This document shows, in pieces, positions 33,011-40,434 of a DNA stretch of 54,284 nucleotides. A program made the position numbers and the translations under genes. The notes under the pieces are model-generated. The model was not told the DNA's origin. It saw only the letters and a list, made by a program, of their open reading frames with translations, and searched no databases. Source of the DNA: Mycobacterium sp. D16Q14 (lineage in GTDB: Bacteria; Actinomycetota; Actinomycetes; Mycobacteriales; Mycobacteriaceae); the NCBI GenBank assembly GCA_002013415.1, contig MAEX01000026.1:1-54284 (forward strand), given 5' to 3'. Numbering within the stretch: the first letter of the stretch is position 1; the number at the start of each line of letters is the position of its first letter.

Positions 33011-33499
33011 ATGACGAGCGATACCACTTTGGATGCGGCGACGCTGCGGGAGGCGTTCGGGCACTTCCCGACCGGCGTGGTGGCCATTGCCGCCGAGATC
33101 GGTGGAACGCGAACCGGATTGGCTGTCAGCACATTTGTGCCGGTGTCGCTGGATCCGCCGCTTGTGGCGTTCTGCGTCCAGAACTCTTCGACAACGTGGC
33201 CCAACTTGCGGGTGGCCCCACGCCTGGGTATCAGTGTGTTGGGGGAGGCGCACGACGACGCCGCCCGCACCCTGGCCGCCAAGACCGGTGACCGGTTCGC
33301 CGGGCTGGACACCTCGACCACGGAGAGCGGCGCCGTATTCGTCGGTGGCACCACCGCCTGGATCGAGACCTCCATCCAGTCGGAGGTGCCCGCCGGTGAT
33401 CACGCGATTGTCATCCTCAACATTCACGGGTTGACCGTGCATTCCGCGGTCGCGCCGATCGTGTTCCACCGCAGCAAGTTCCGTAAGCTGATCGGTTAG
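33011..33499 (+). CDS. Flavin reductase-like protein (Rv0245-type)
   Basis: 162 aa. REAFGHFPTGVVAIAAE, FVPVSLDPPLVAFCVQNSSTTWPNL and LGISVLGEAHDDAARTLAAKTGDRFAGLD are the flavin-reductase FMN-binding split-barrel motifs. It reduces FMN/FAD with NAD(P)H, often to feed a two-component monooxygenase, or acts as an oxidoreductase itself. Length and neighbourhood match Rv0245 in M. tuberculosis. The stop overlaps by 4 nt with the convergent tautomerase-like gene. No monooxygenase partner is adjacent. Confidence 0.9.
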   Translation: MTSDTTLDAATLREAFGHFPTGVVAIAAEIGGTRTGLAVSTFVPVSLDPPLVAFCVQNSSTTWPNLRVAPRLGISVLGEAHDDAARTLAAKTGDRFAGLDTSTTESGAVFVGGTTAWIETSIQSEVPAGDHAIVILNIHGLTVHSAVAPIVFHRSKFRKLIG

Positions 33500-33930
33500 A
33501 CGGGTGCCGGGTAGGGGCTGCTGCGGTTTGTTCGTGCCCATTCGCGTTCGGCGTCCGAACTCATCGGGGGCGGCACCAGCCCGTTGATCATCCAGAGTTC
33601 CTCGCTGGTCTCGTCGATGTGGAACTCCCAGTGCAGGTCCGCCCTGTCCAGGTGCGGGGCCAGGACCCGGCCGAGGTACTGGGTGATGCGCTCGCGCCCT
33701 GCCTTATCGGGCAGGGTGCGAGCGATGTGTTCCACGACGATCCGGACGGCGGTCCCAGTTTGTTCGCCGCCGACGTAGAAGTCGGACGGTTCAATCTCCT
33801 TGAACACCGTGACCACGTAGAACCGTGGGAGCCCCACGGTGACGTACACCTCGGTGATGCTCTTGGCCAGTTCGGATTTCTCGTTGTCGGAAAACACATG
33901 TGGTGTGTGGTAGATCGTCCAGAGGGGCAT
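33496..33930 (-). CDS. Tautomerase-superfamily protein (cis-CaaD-like)
   Basis: 144 aa. The initiator Met is followed by Pro (MPLWTIYHTPHVFSDNEKSEL), the N-terminal proline that acts as catalytic base/acid in 4-oxalocrotonate-tautomerase-fold enzymes. The full-length two-module form resembles cis-3-chloroacrylic acid dehalogenase-type tautomerases. Arginine RIVVEHIARTLPDKAGR and the acidic E-F-H-I-D-E region are candidates for the rest of the active site. It is second in the operon after the SDR at 33959 (28-nt gap) under the HxlR regulator at 34738. Substrate unknown. Confidence 0.8.
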   Translation of the reverse strand: MPLWTIYHTPHVFSDNEKSELAKSITEVYVTVGLPRFYVVTVFKEIEPSDFYVGGEQTGTAVRIVVEHIARTLPDKAGRERITQYLGRVLAPHLDRADLHWEFHIDETSEELWMINGLVPPPMSSDAEREWARTNRSSPYPAPV

Positions 33931-33958
33931 CTCGGTGGTCTCCTGGTAGGTGCGCGGA

Positions 33959-34654
33959 CTAGTGACCGGGGCGGTAGGCGAGGTTCTCGACCGGCCCGGA
34001 CAGCTGGGACTTGACCTGGGCGGTGAGATCGTCGGTCAGCACCTCGTTATCGCCCTTCTCCAGCGCATCGATGATGCGTGCCGCGATCACGCCGGGTGGT
34101 GTCTTCGGAACGTCAAGGGCGGACACCATGTCCGTGTCGATGAATCCGGCGTGCACGCCCAGCACGTGTGTGTGCTGAGGTTCCAGCTCCAGGCGCAGCG
34201 TGTTGGTCACCGACCAGATGGCTGCCTTCGACGCGCCGTAGGCGCCGGCGCCACCCAGCCACGAGAGCACCGAGTGGATGTTGACGATCGCTCCGCCGCC
34301 ATTGGCCTTGAGGATCGGCGCGAATGCCCGGATGACCCGCAGCGGGCCGAACACGTTGGTCTGGAACGTCGCGTCGACTCGCTCGAGGTCGCCGGTGAGC
34401 AGGGAATCGGGATGCAGCACACCGGCGTTGTTGACCACGACGTCGACGTCGGTGAGCTCGCTGGCCAGGGCCTGCACCGAGGACTCGGAGGCTACCTCGA
34501 GCTGTTTGGTCGCCACCTGCTCGCGCGGATCCTCGAATGGTTGGCGGGCGGTGCTGTAGACCTTGCGGGCTCCGCGGCTCAGCACCTCGTCGACGATGGC
34601 GGCGCCCAACCCGCGGCGTCCTCCGGTGATCAGTACGACCTTGTTTTCCAGCAT
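33959..34654 (-). CDS. Short-chain dehydrogenase/reductase
   Basis: 231 aa. VVLITGGRRGLGAAIVDEVL (TGxxxGxG cofactor loop), NNAGVLHPDSL, IVNIHSVLSWLG (Ser) and YGASKAAIWSVTN (Tyr-x-x-x-Lys) form a complete classical SDR. The basic residues after the first glycine loop (GGRRG) and VYSTARQPF hint at NADP preference. First gene of a two-gene operon with the tautomerase; divergent from the HxlR gene, with a 24-bp palindrome at 34664-34687 directly upstream of its start. It is therefore likely HxlR-regulated. Confidence 0.9.
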   Translation of the reverse strand: MLENKVVLITGGRRGLGAAIVDEVLSRGARKVYSTARQPFEDPREQVATKQLEVASESSVQALASELTDVDVVVNNAGVLHPDSLLTGDLERVDATFQTNVFGPLRVIRAFAPILKANGGGAIVNIHSVLSWLGGAGAYGASKAAIWSVTNTLRLELEPQHTHVLGVHAGFIDTDMVSALDVPKTPPGVIAARIIDALEKGDNEVLTDDLTAQVKSQLSGPVENLAYRPGH

Positions 34655-34663
34655 CCCTATCTC

Positions 34664-34687
34664 CTAACTAACGATTACGTTAGTTAG
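34664..34687. promoter_or_regulatory. Palindrome CTAACTAACG-ATTA-CGTTAGTTAG, HxlR operator candidate
   Basis: Perfect 10-bp arms around ATTA, 10 bp upstream of the SDR start and 51 bp upstream of the HxlR start. A further half-site TTAGTTA lies near 34721. This is the strongest single operator-like sequence in the window, placed exactly between the regulator and its presumed target. Confidence 0.75.
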
Positions 34688-34737
34688 AACGCTAGCGACA
34701 CTAGCTGAATAACGCAAGCATTAGTTATAATGGGCTG

Positions 34738-35211
34738 GTGACCATGGGGTTCGAGCGGCTGTTGCAGGACCGGTCCCGCTGGAACACCGATGCGTGTTCG
34801 ATCGGGAAGGCCCTGGACTTACTGGGTACCAAGACCGCATTCCTGATCGTCCGCGAATGCTTCTACGGTTCAACCCGGTTCGACGAGTTTTCCGAGCGCG
34901 TCGGGGTATCGGCGCCGGCGGTGTCGCGTGCACTCAAGCAATTGGAGGCGGCGGGCGTCATCGAGAAGGTGCCCTATCGCGAGCCCGGCCAGCGGGAGCG
35001 AGACGGGTACGTGTTGACCCGGATGGGCGAGGATCTGCTTCCGGTGTTGCTGTCTTTGCTCAAGTGGGGGGACGAGTACCTGCAGGACGGGCGCAAGCCG
35101 CTAGAACTGATCGACAAGACGACCGGGCGGGAAGTCGAGGTACAGGTGACGTCCCGCCCGGGTCAGCAGGTGGGTGCGGAAGGTATTGAGGTTCGGTGGG
35201 CGGGCCGTTAG
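34738..35211 (+). CDS. HxlR-family winged-helix regulator
   Basis: 157 aa from GTG 34738. Residues 15-115 carry the HxlR core: ACSIGKALDLLGTKTAFLIVRECFYGSTRFDEF, then VSAPAVSRALKQLEAAGVIEKVPYR and the wing REPGQRERDGYVLT. The cysteines at about 20 and 42 (DACSIG, RECFYG) are the kind used for thiol sensing of quinones or electrophiles by some HxlR/QorR proteins. It is divergent from the SDR/tautomerase operon and the 24-bp palindrome. An electrophile-responsive detoxification module is a reasonable but untested guess. Confidence 0.9.
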   Translation: MTMGFERLLQDRSRWNTDACSIGKALDLLGTKTAFLIVRECFYGSTRFDEFSERVGVSAPAVSRALKQLEAAGVIEKVPYREPGQRERDGYVLTRMGEDLLPVLLSLLKWGDEYLQDGRKPLELIDKTTGREVEVQVTSRPGQQVGAEGIEVRWAGR

Positions 35212-35236
35212 GTCACTGCCGCCAGTCGTCTCGCCA

Positions 35237-35533
35237 CTAGGGCAAGTGGCGCTCCATCGCGTTCAGCCGGTCACTCCAGAAGTGTCGGTATGGGTCGATC
35301 CACTGGTCGATCTGGACCAGGCCGTCGGCGCGCAGCGCATAGATCCGGCGTTGCGCGTCCGGTTTGACCTCGACGAGACCCGCCTCGCGCAGCACGCGTA
35401 GATGTCGCGAGACGGTGGGCTGGGTCAGGCCAGGCAGTGTCGCGACGAGTTCCCCGGCGGTCCATTCGCCGCCGGCCAGGGCATCGAGCAGAATCCGGCG
35501 GCTTGGCTCTGCGACGGCCTCGAAAGCGTCCAT
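35237..35533 (-). CDS. ArsR-family regulator
   Basis: 98 aa from ATG 35533 (MDAFEAVAEPSRRILLDAL). ArsR winged helix: WTAGELVATLPGLTQPTVSRHLRVLREAGLVEVKPDAQRRIYALR. No metal-binding cysteines are seen, so it belongs to the metal-independent ArsR group often paired with SRPBCC/AHSA1-type proteins. An SRPBCC gene occurs 0.3 kb upstream at 35847. A nested palindrome at 35542-35575 lies just before the start and is its likely operator. Longer in-frame start ATG 35554 would sit inside the palindrome and is disfavoured. Confidence 0.85.
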   Translation of the reverse strand: MDAFEAVAEPSRRILLDALAGGEWTAGELVATLPGLTQPTVSRHLRVLREAGLVEVKPDAQRRIYALRADGLVQIDQWIDPYRHFWSDRLNAMERHLP

Positions 35534-35541
35534 GCATCGAG

Positions 35542-35575
35542 TATCGCATTTCATCTATATAGATACAATGCGATA
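35542..35575. promoter_or_regulatory. 34-bp nested palindrome before the ArsR gene
   Basis: Outer arms TATCGCAT (35542-35549) and ATGCGATA (35568-35575) enclose an inner palindrome ATCTATATAGAT (35553-35564), with 3-nt spacers on both sides. The symmetry is exact over all 28 paired positions. Adjacent to the ArsR start, it fits an autoregulatory operator with two nested or overlapping sites. Confidence 0.7.
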
Positions 35576-35616
35576 TAAGAAATCCGCTCCTGGTCCGTCC
35601 CTCGTGGCAGCGTTGC

Positions 35617-35772
35617 CTAGGGACGTTTGGCGAGTTCTTCTTGGTATCCGCGGATGCGATCGCGGAGTTCGCGTGCATCATCGGCGCGACCTTCGCGATC
35701 GGCAAGATCGGCGCGCAACGACAGCTCTTTGATGGCAGTGCGGATATCGGCCACGCTCACGGTGTCACCCAT
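35617..35772 (-). CDS. Small conserved-looking hypothetical protein
   Basis: 51 aa from ATG 35772 (MGDTVSVADIRTAIKELSL). Acidic and charged, with a helical repeat-like pattern (LRADLADREGRADDARELRDRI), probably one long helix or helical hairpin; no membrane segment. A GTG start at 35760 is an alternative. The frame is longer upstream but the extra part has no coding character. It follows the SRPBCC gene (start 36455, stop 35847) on the same strand and precedes the ArsR gene. Function unknown. Confidence 0.5.
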   Translation of the reverse strand: MGDTVSVADIRTAIKELSLRADLADREGRADDARELRDRIRGYQEELAKRP

Positions 35773-35846
35773 ATTCCGATGCTGCCCGCATTGCGTGAAA
35801 TGGGCATTGGCAACCAGCCACAAAGTCCGGGCCAACAACTTGGAGT

Positions 35847-36455
35847 TCAGCGGCGCCCGATGATGGCTCGGAGCTTGCCGATCTGCCATCGGGCGATGGG
35901 GCGAACGAAGGGGGCGGCCAGGCGCAGCGGCAGCCAACCGATCCACTTCGGGGTGCCACCCACGTGCCAGGTCAGCCGAGTGCCGCCCGTACCGTTGTCG
36001 GCTACCTCGAATATCTCTGCGGCCGAATCCAGAACCAGCGGAATGGAACACGCGGTGATGGTGACACCCAGAATGCGGCTGGGCTCATTGACGACGATCT
36101 GTTCGGCCAGTACGACGAAGGTGTTGACGAACGCGCGTTTGGTTCCCACCTCGCGCAGTGCTGTGCCGGCGTAGTCCACGCCGGTGGTGAACGGGGTCCA
36201 GCTCATGAACCGCTCGTCAAGCAGGGCCTTGAACACCTGATCGGGCGGATTGAAGAAGTCGCGCTGGACGGAGAGCGCGAAGGAGGCCTCGGAGTCCAGG
36301 TACTCGCGCAGCTGATCGGCGGCCACGGGGGTGAGGTTGAATCGCGCGGCGGAGATACCCCCCGCGGCAAGGATTGCCAGCAGGATCAAGCCCGCGACGG
36401 CACCTGCGGCTGCCAGGCAGACAGCGGCGATGACGATGACGAGCCAGGTTTCCAT
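35847..36455 (-). CDS. SRPBCC-family protein with N-terminal membrane anchor
   Basis: 202 aa. Residues 5-35 are one hydrophobic segment (WLVIVIAAVCLAAAGAVAGLIL). The rest is a START/SRPBCC-type domain: LSVQRDFFNPPDQVFKALLDERFMSW, then EPSRILGVTITACSIPLVL and GGTRLTWHVGGTPKWIGWL. The fold has a hydrophobic pocket for lipids or polyketides. It lies immediately upstream of sdhB in reading order (its end is toward 35847) and may be the last gene of the Sdh transcript: sdhB ends at 36480 and this starts at 36455 on the same strand. Confidence 0.8.
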   Translation of the reverse strand: METWLVIVIAAVCLAAAGAVAGLILLAILAAGGISAARFNLTPVAADQLREYLDSEASFALSVQRDFFNPPDQVFKALLDERFMSWTPFTTGVDYAGTALREVGTKRAFVNTFVVLAEQIVVNEPSRILGVTITACSIPLVLDSAAEIFEVADNGTGGTRLTWHVGGTPKWIGWLPLRLAAPFVRPIARWQIGKLRAIIGRR

Positions 36456-36479
36456 GCGTTTCTCCTATACCAAACCTGG

Positions 36480-37226
36480 CTAACGACGGAACAACTTGTT
36501 ACCCAACCAGACAATCGGGTCGTACTTGCTGTCGGCAACGCGTTCCTTCATGGGGATCAGCGCGTTATCGGTGATGTGGATGCCCTCCGGGCACACCTCG
36601 GTGCAGCATTTGGTGATGTTGCAGTAGCCGAGGCCGAGTTCCTCCTGTGCCGCCTCGCGGCGGTCGGCGACGTCGAGCGGGTGCATCTCCAGCTCGGCTA
36701 CGCGCATCAGATAGCGCGGGCCGGCGAAGGCCTTCTTGTTCTCCTCATGATCGCGCACCGCGTGGCAGGTGTTCTGGCAGAGGAAGCATTCGATGCACTT
36801 GCGGAACTCCTGTGACCGTTCCACGTCCTCCTGCTGCATCCGGTACTCGCCGGGCTTCAAGTCTTTAGGCGGGGTGAATGATTGGACTTCCCTGGCCTTT
36901 TGGTAGTTGAACGACACGTCTGTGACCAGGTCGCGAATCACCGGGAAGGCGCGTAAGGGGGTCACGGTGATGGTGTCGGACTCATCGAAAGTCGACATCC
37001 GGGTCATGCACATTAGCCGTGGACGGCCGTTGATCTCGGCCGAGCAGGACCCACACTTGCCGGCCTTGCAGTTCCAGCGCACCGCCAGATCTGAGGCCTG
37101 GGTGGCTTGGATGCGATGGATGATGTCGAGCACCACCTCGCCCTCGCTCACCGGAACGGTGTAATCGACGAGCTCACCGCCGTCATCATCGCCTCGCCAG
37201 ACCCGGAGTTGTGCGTCGTAGTTCAC
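36480..37226 (-). CDS. sdhB: Succinate dehydrogenase iron-sulfur subunit (Sdh1 type)
   Basis: 248 aa from GTG 37226, 1 nt after the sdhA stop; the length equals what I recall for Rv0247c. Cluster ligands are visible: [2Fe-2S] NCKAGKCGSC, then RKCIECFLCQNTCH and KCCTEVCPEG for the [4Fe-4S] and [3Fe-4S] clusters. It passes electrons from SdhA-bound FAD to quinone at the membrane subunit. A much longer upstream frame exists but only overlaps sdhA. Translational coupling with sdhA is implied. Confidence 0.94.
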   Translation of the reverse strand: MNYDAQLRVWRGDDDGGELVDYTVPVSEGEVVLDIIHRIQATQASDLAVRWNCKAGKCGSCSAEINGRPRLMCMTRMSTFDESDTITVTPLRAFPVIRDLVTDVSFNYQKAREVQSFTPPKDLKPGEYRMQQEDVERSQEFRKCIECFLCQNTCHAVRDHEENKKAFAGPRYLMRVAELEMHPLDVADRREAAQEELGLGYCNITKCCTEVCPEGIHITDNALIPMKERVADSKYDPIVWLGNKLFRR

Positions 37227-37227
37227 G

Positions 37228-39153
37228 TCAGGATTTCCTTCCCGAATGTTCTGCCAGTTCTTCCGGCGTGAAGTACTTCTCCAGCTCGCCGATCTCGAAC
37301 AGTTCCAAAAGATCTGGGCGCAATGGGATCTGGGGTTCCGGGGTGACAAGCACGTCGGGGACGGTCGGGTCGCCTCCGGTGGTGCTGCACACCAGGAGCG
37401 TCTTGCGCCAGGTGGCATCCATGTTCGGGTGATCGTCGCGGGTGTGTCCGCCGCGGCTCTCGGTGCGCAGCAGGGCCGCCTTGGCCACGCATTCACTGAC
37501 CAGCAGCATGTTGCGCATGTCGATCGCCAGGTGCCATCCCGGGTTGAACTGCCGATGCCCCTCTACCGCAACGCGTTTGAAGCGCTCCTTGAGCTCGTTC
37601 AGCCTGACCAGGGCCTGCTCGACCTCTTCCTCCTTGCGGATGATGCCGACCAGGTCGTTCATCGCCTGCTGCAAGTCGGTGTGCAGGGTGTAGGGATTCT
37701 CGGCACCCTCGGCCGCGGGGTCGCCGAAGGGTGCCAAAGCAAGGACGGCGGCCTTGTCGACGTCGGACTCGGAGATCTGAGGACGAGACGTGAGCCCCTT
37801 GACGTATTCCGCGGCGCCCAGGCCGGCGCGGCGCCCGAACACGAGCAGGTCCGATAGGGAATTGCCGCCCAACCGATTTGAGCCGTGCATGCCGCCGGAG
37901 CATTCGCCTGCGGCGAAGAGCCCCGGCACCGTCGCGGCACCGGAATCGGGATCGACCTCGATACCGCCCATCACGTAGTGACAGGTCGGTCCGACTTCCA
38001 TATCGTCTTTGGTGATGTCTACCTCGGCCAGTTCCTTGAACTGGTGGTACATCGACGGCAGCCGCCTCTTGATCTCCTCGGTGGGGATGCGCGAAGCGAT
38101 GTCCAGGTAGACGCCTCCGTGCGGAGTGCCGCGGCCTGCCTTGACTTCGGAGTTGATGGCCCGGGCGACCTCATCGCGGGGCAGCAGATCAGGGGTGCGC
38201 CGCGCCGAGTCGTTGTCCTTGAGCCATTGATCGGCTTCTTCCTCGGTCTCGGCGTACTGACCCTTGAACACCGCGGGAATGTAGTCGAACATGAACCGCT
38301 TGCCCTCGGAGTTCTTGAGTACTCCACCATCACCGCGCACACCTTCGGTGACCAAGATGCCCTTGACCGAGGGCGGCCAGACCATGCCGGTCGGGTGAAA
38401 CTGAATGAACTCCATGTTGATCAGCGTTCCTCCGGCGCGCAGCGCCAGGGCATGCCCGTCGCCGGTGTACTCCCAGGAGTTCGACGACACCTTGAATGAC
38501 TTACCGATACCGCCCGTGGCCAAAACCACTGCGGGTGCTTCGAAGAGGATGAACCGTCCCGATTCGCGCCAATATGCGAAGGCGCCCGAGATTCTGGATC
38601 CGCCATCGCTGCTGTCCAAGAGCAAGTCGGTGACAGTGCACTCGGCGAAAATCTTGATACGGGCCTCGTAGTCACCGGTTTCGGCGAAGTCCTCCTGCTG
38701 CAGCGAGACGATCTTCTGTTGCATGGTGCGGATGATCTCCAGGCCGGTGCGGTCACCGACGTGTGCAAGCCGCGGATAGGTGTGGCCGCCGAAGTTGCGC
38801 TGGCTGATCCTGCCGTCCTTGGTGCGGTCGAACAACGCGCCATAGGTTTCCAGCTCCCAGACCCGGTCTGGAGCCTCCTTGGCGTGCAACTCGGCCATCC
38901 GCCAGTTGTTCAGGAACTTGCCGCCGCGCATGGTGTCGCCGAAGTGCACCTGCCAGCTGTCCTTGTCGTTGGCGTTACCCATCGAGGCCGCACAGCCGCC
39001 CTCGGCCATCACGGTATGTGCCTTGCCGAACAGAGACTTACAGATCACCGCGACCTTGAACCCCTGCTCACGGGCCTCGATGACGGCACGCAGGCCGGCG
39101 CCACCGGCACCGATCACGACGACGTCGTATTGGTGCCGTTCGAGTTCAGCCAT
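37228..39153 (-). CDS. sdhA: Succinate dehydrogenase flavoprotein subunit (Sdh1 type)
   Basis: 641 aa. N-terminal FAD fold DVVVIGAGGAGLRAVIEA; covalent-flavin His in GKAHTVMAEGGCAASMGN; substrate-binding region QFHPTGMVWPP; HYVMGGIEVDPDSGA and GECSGGMHGSNRLGGNSLSD toward the C-terminal part. It oxidises succinate to fumarate with reduction of FAD. The flavoprotein belongs to the Rv0248c (Sdh1) class, about 50 residues longer than classical SdhA. Operon order on the minus strand is Rv0250c-like, sdhC, sdhA, sdhB. Confidence 0.95.
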   Translation of the reverse strand: MAELERHQYDVVVIGAGGAGLRAVIEAREQGFKVAVICKSLFGKAHTVMAEGGCAASMGNANDKDSWQVHFGDTMRGGKFLNNWRMAELHAKEAPDRVWELETYGALFDRTKDGRISQRNFGGHTYPRLAHVGDRTGLEIIRTMQQKIVSLQQEDFAETGDYEARIKIFAECTVTDLLLDSSDGGSRISGAFAYWRESGRFILFEAPAVVLATGGIGKSFKVSSNSWEYTGDGHALALRAGGTLINMEFIQFHPTGMVWPPSVKGILVTEGVRGDGGVLKNSEGKRFMFDYIPAVFKGQYAETEEEADQWLKDNDSARRTPDLLPRDEVARAINSEVKAGRGTPHGGVYLDIASRIPTEEIKRRLPSMYHQFKELAEVDITKDDMEVGPTCHYVMGGIEVDPDSGAATVPGLFAAGECSGGMHGSNRLGGNSLSDLLVFGRRAGLGAAEYVKGLTSRPQISESDVDKAAVLALAPFGDPAAEGAENPYTLHTDLQQAMNDLVGIIRKEEEVEQALVRLNELKERFKRVAVEGHRQFNPGWHLAIDMRNMLLVSECVAKAALLRTESRGGHTRDDHPNMDATWRKTLLVCSTTGGDPTVPDVLVTPEPQIPLRPDLLELFEIGELEKYFTPEELAEHSGRKS

Positions 39154-39189
39154 TAATTAACCCCATTTGGTTGCGAATGGATGTGGTTG

Positions 39190-39999
39190 CTAACCAACAA
39201 ATCTCAGGTCGGAGATGGTGCCGCTGGCTACCAGCATGACGTACAGGTCGGTGAGAATCAGCGTGCACAGCGTGATCCAGGCGAACAGCATGTGCCTGGT
39301 GTTGAGCTTGCTGACCTGTGTCCAGATCCAATATCGGACAGGGTGTTTGGAGAAGTGCTTGAGCCGCCCGCCGGTGACGTGCCGGCAGGAGTGGCAGGAC
39401 ACCGTGTACACCCATAACAGGACGACGTTGGTCACCAAGATCACGTTGCCTAAGCCGAATCCGAAGCCGCCGGTCTTCTCCGAATGGAAGGCGACGATGG
39501 CGTCGTAGGTGTTGACGATCGAGATGATCGCGGCGGCATAGAAGAAGTACCGGTGAAGGTTCTGCATGATCAGTGGCAGCTTGGTCTCGCCGGAGTACTT
39601 TGCGTGCGGCTCCGCGACGGCGCAGGCGGTGGGCGATTGCCAGACCGATCGGTAGTAGGCCTTGCGGTAGTAGTAGCAGGTCAGCCGGAAGGCCAAAAGG
39701 AATGGCAGTGAGACGAATGCCATGGGAATGAACCAGGGCAGATCGCCTACCCAATGCCCGAAGTGACTGGCCCCGGGGGCGCAGGCGGTGCTGACGCATG
39801 GCGAATAGAACGGCGTCAGGTAGTGATACTGCGGTACCCAGTACGCGCTACCCCAAAATGCCCGCACGGTGGCATAGATGACGAAGGTCGCCAGGCCGAG
39901 GTTGGTGAGTAATGGTGCTAGCCACCACTTATCGGTGCGTAGCGTGCGCTGCTGAATCTGGGCACGCGAAGGCGAGAAGACCCCGGTGGCTTGGCTCAT
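39190..39999 (-). CDS. sdhC: Succinate dehydrogenase membrane subunit (Sdh1 SdhC)
   Basis: 269 aa from ATG 39999, preceded by AAGGA. Five to six membrane spans are apparent (PLLTNLGLATFVIYATVRAFW, WFIPMAFVSLPFLLAF, YFFYAAAIISIVNTY, NVILVTNVVLLWVYTV, FAWITLCTLILTDLYVML). Cysteines and histidines cluster at VSCHSCRHVTGG (about residue 204). Structural work on mycobacterial Sdh1, as I recall it, found a Rieske-type cluster in this subunit, and these residues are the likely ligands here. It anchors SdhAB and hosts quinone. A copy of the dispersed repeat with a hairpin lies between this start and the preceding gene. Confidence 0.9.
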   Translation of the reverse strand: MSQATGVFSPSRAQIQQRTLRTDKWWLAPLLTNLGLATFVIYATVRAFWGSAYWVPQYHYLTPFYSPCVSTACAPGASHFGHWVGDLPWFIPMAFVSLPFLLAFRLTCYYYRKAYYRSVWQSPTACAVAEPHAKYSGETKLPLIMQNLHRYFFYAAAIISIVNTYDAIVAFHSEKTGGFGFGLGNVILVTNVVLLWVYTVSCHSCRHVTGGRLKHFSKHPVRYWIWTQVSKLNTRHMLFAWITLCTLILTDLYVMLVASGTISDLRFVG

Positions 40000-40010
40000 C
40001 TGATTCCTTG

Positions 40011-40059
40011 CTCTTCGCGCAAGCGGGGGGTACCTCCCGCTAGCGGGGGCCTCATCGAT
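40011..40059. repeat. Dispersed repeat, copy D, interrupted by a hairpin
   Basis: CTCTTCGCGCAAGCGG, then about 22 bp that begin as the imperfect palindrome GCGGGGGGTACCTCCCGC (40023-40040), then CTCATCGAT as in copy A. It lies 12 bp upstream of the sdhC start and runs into the last codons of the Rv0250c-like gene, whose stop (40052-40054) is within the CTCATC part. The hairpin is right before the sdhC ribosome site. Confidence 0.6.
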
Positions 40060-40324
40060 AGCCCCCCACGCCTTCGTCGTCGATATCGCCCCAGAACTCC
40101 CGGTCGTATTCGGTGTCGGGGATCTGGATCTTCTCGTCGTTGCCATGGCGGTGTTCATGCGGTGAGAGGTCCAGGTCGGCGGCATCGATATCCAGCCGCT
40201 CCACGTCATTGACGATGCGGCGCACGGCCGGCAGGTCGCCGTACCGAGACTCCAGGGAATGGACACAGCGGCGCAGGCTGCCAAGTGCTTGGTTGAGCTC
40301 GGTGAGCTCCGTCTTCGTCGACAT
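40052..40324 (-). CDS. Conserved hypothetical (Rv0250c-type), first gene of the Sdh1 operon
   Basis: 90 aa from ATG 40324, with AAGGAG seven bases upstream. Acidic, hydrophilic, helical: LTELNQALGSLRRCVHSLESRYGD, VNDVERLDIDAADLDL and a C-terminal EKIQIPDTEYDREFWGDIDDEGVGGY. One Cys, no membrane segment. It matches in size and place the 97-residue Rv0250c that heads the sdh1 cluster in M. tuberculosis; function unknown, possibly an assembly or accessory factor of Sdh1. The last codons and stop are embedded in copy D of the repeat. Confidence 0.85.
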   Translation of the reverse strand: MSTKTELTELNQALGSLRRCVHSLESRYGDLPAVRRIVNDVERLDIDAADLDLSPHEHRHGNDEKIQIPDTEYDREFWGDIDDEGVGGYR

Positions 40325-40434
40325 CGGACTCCTTGGGCTGAAGGTGTCGTGGATCACAGGCTACGACACCCATCTTGCCAGGACAGCCGAACGGGAGGTG
40401 ACACAAGTCACTGATGTCTTTGGTTAATTCAGGA

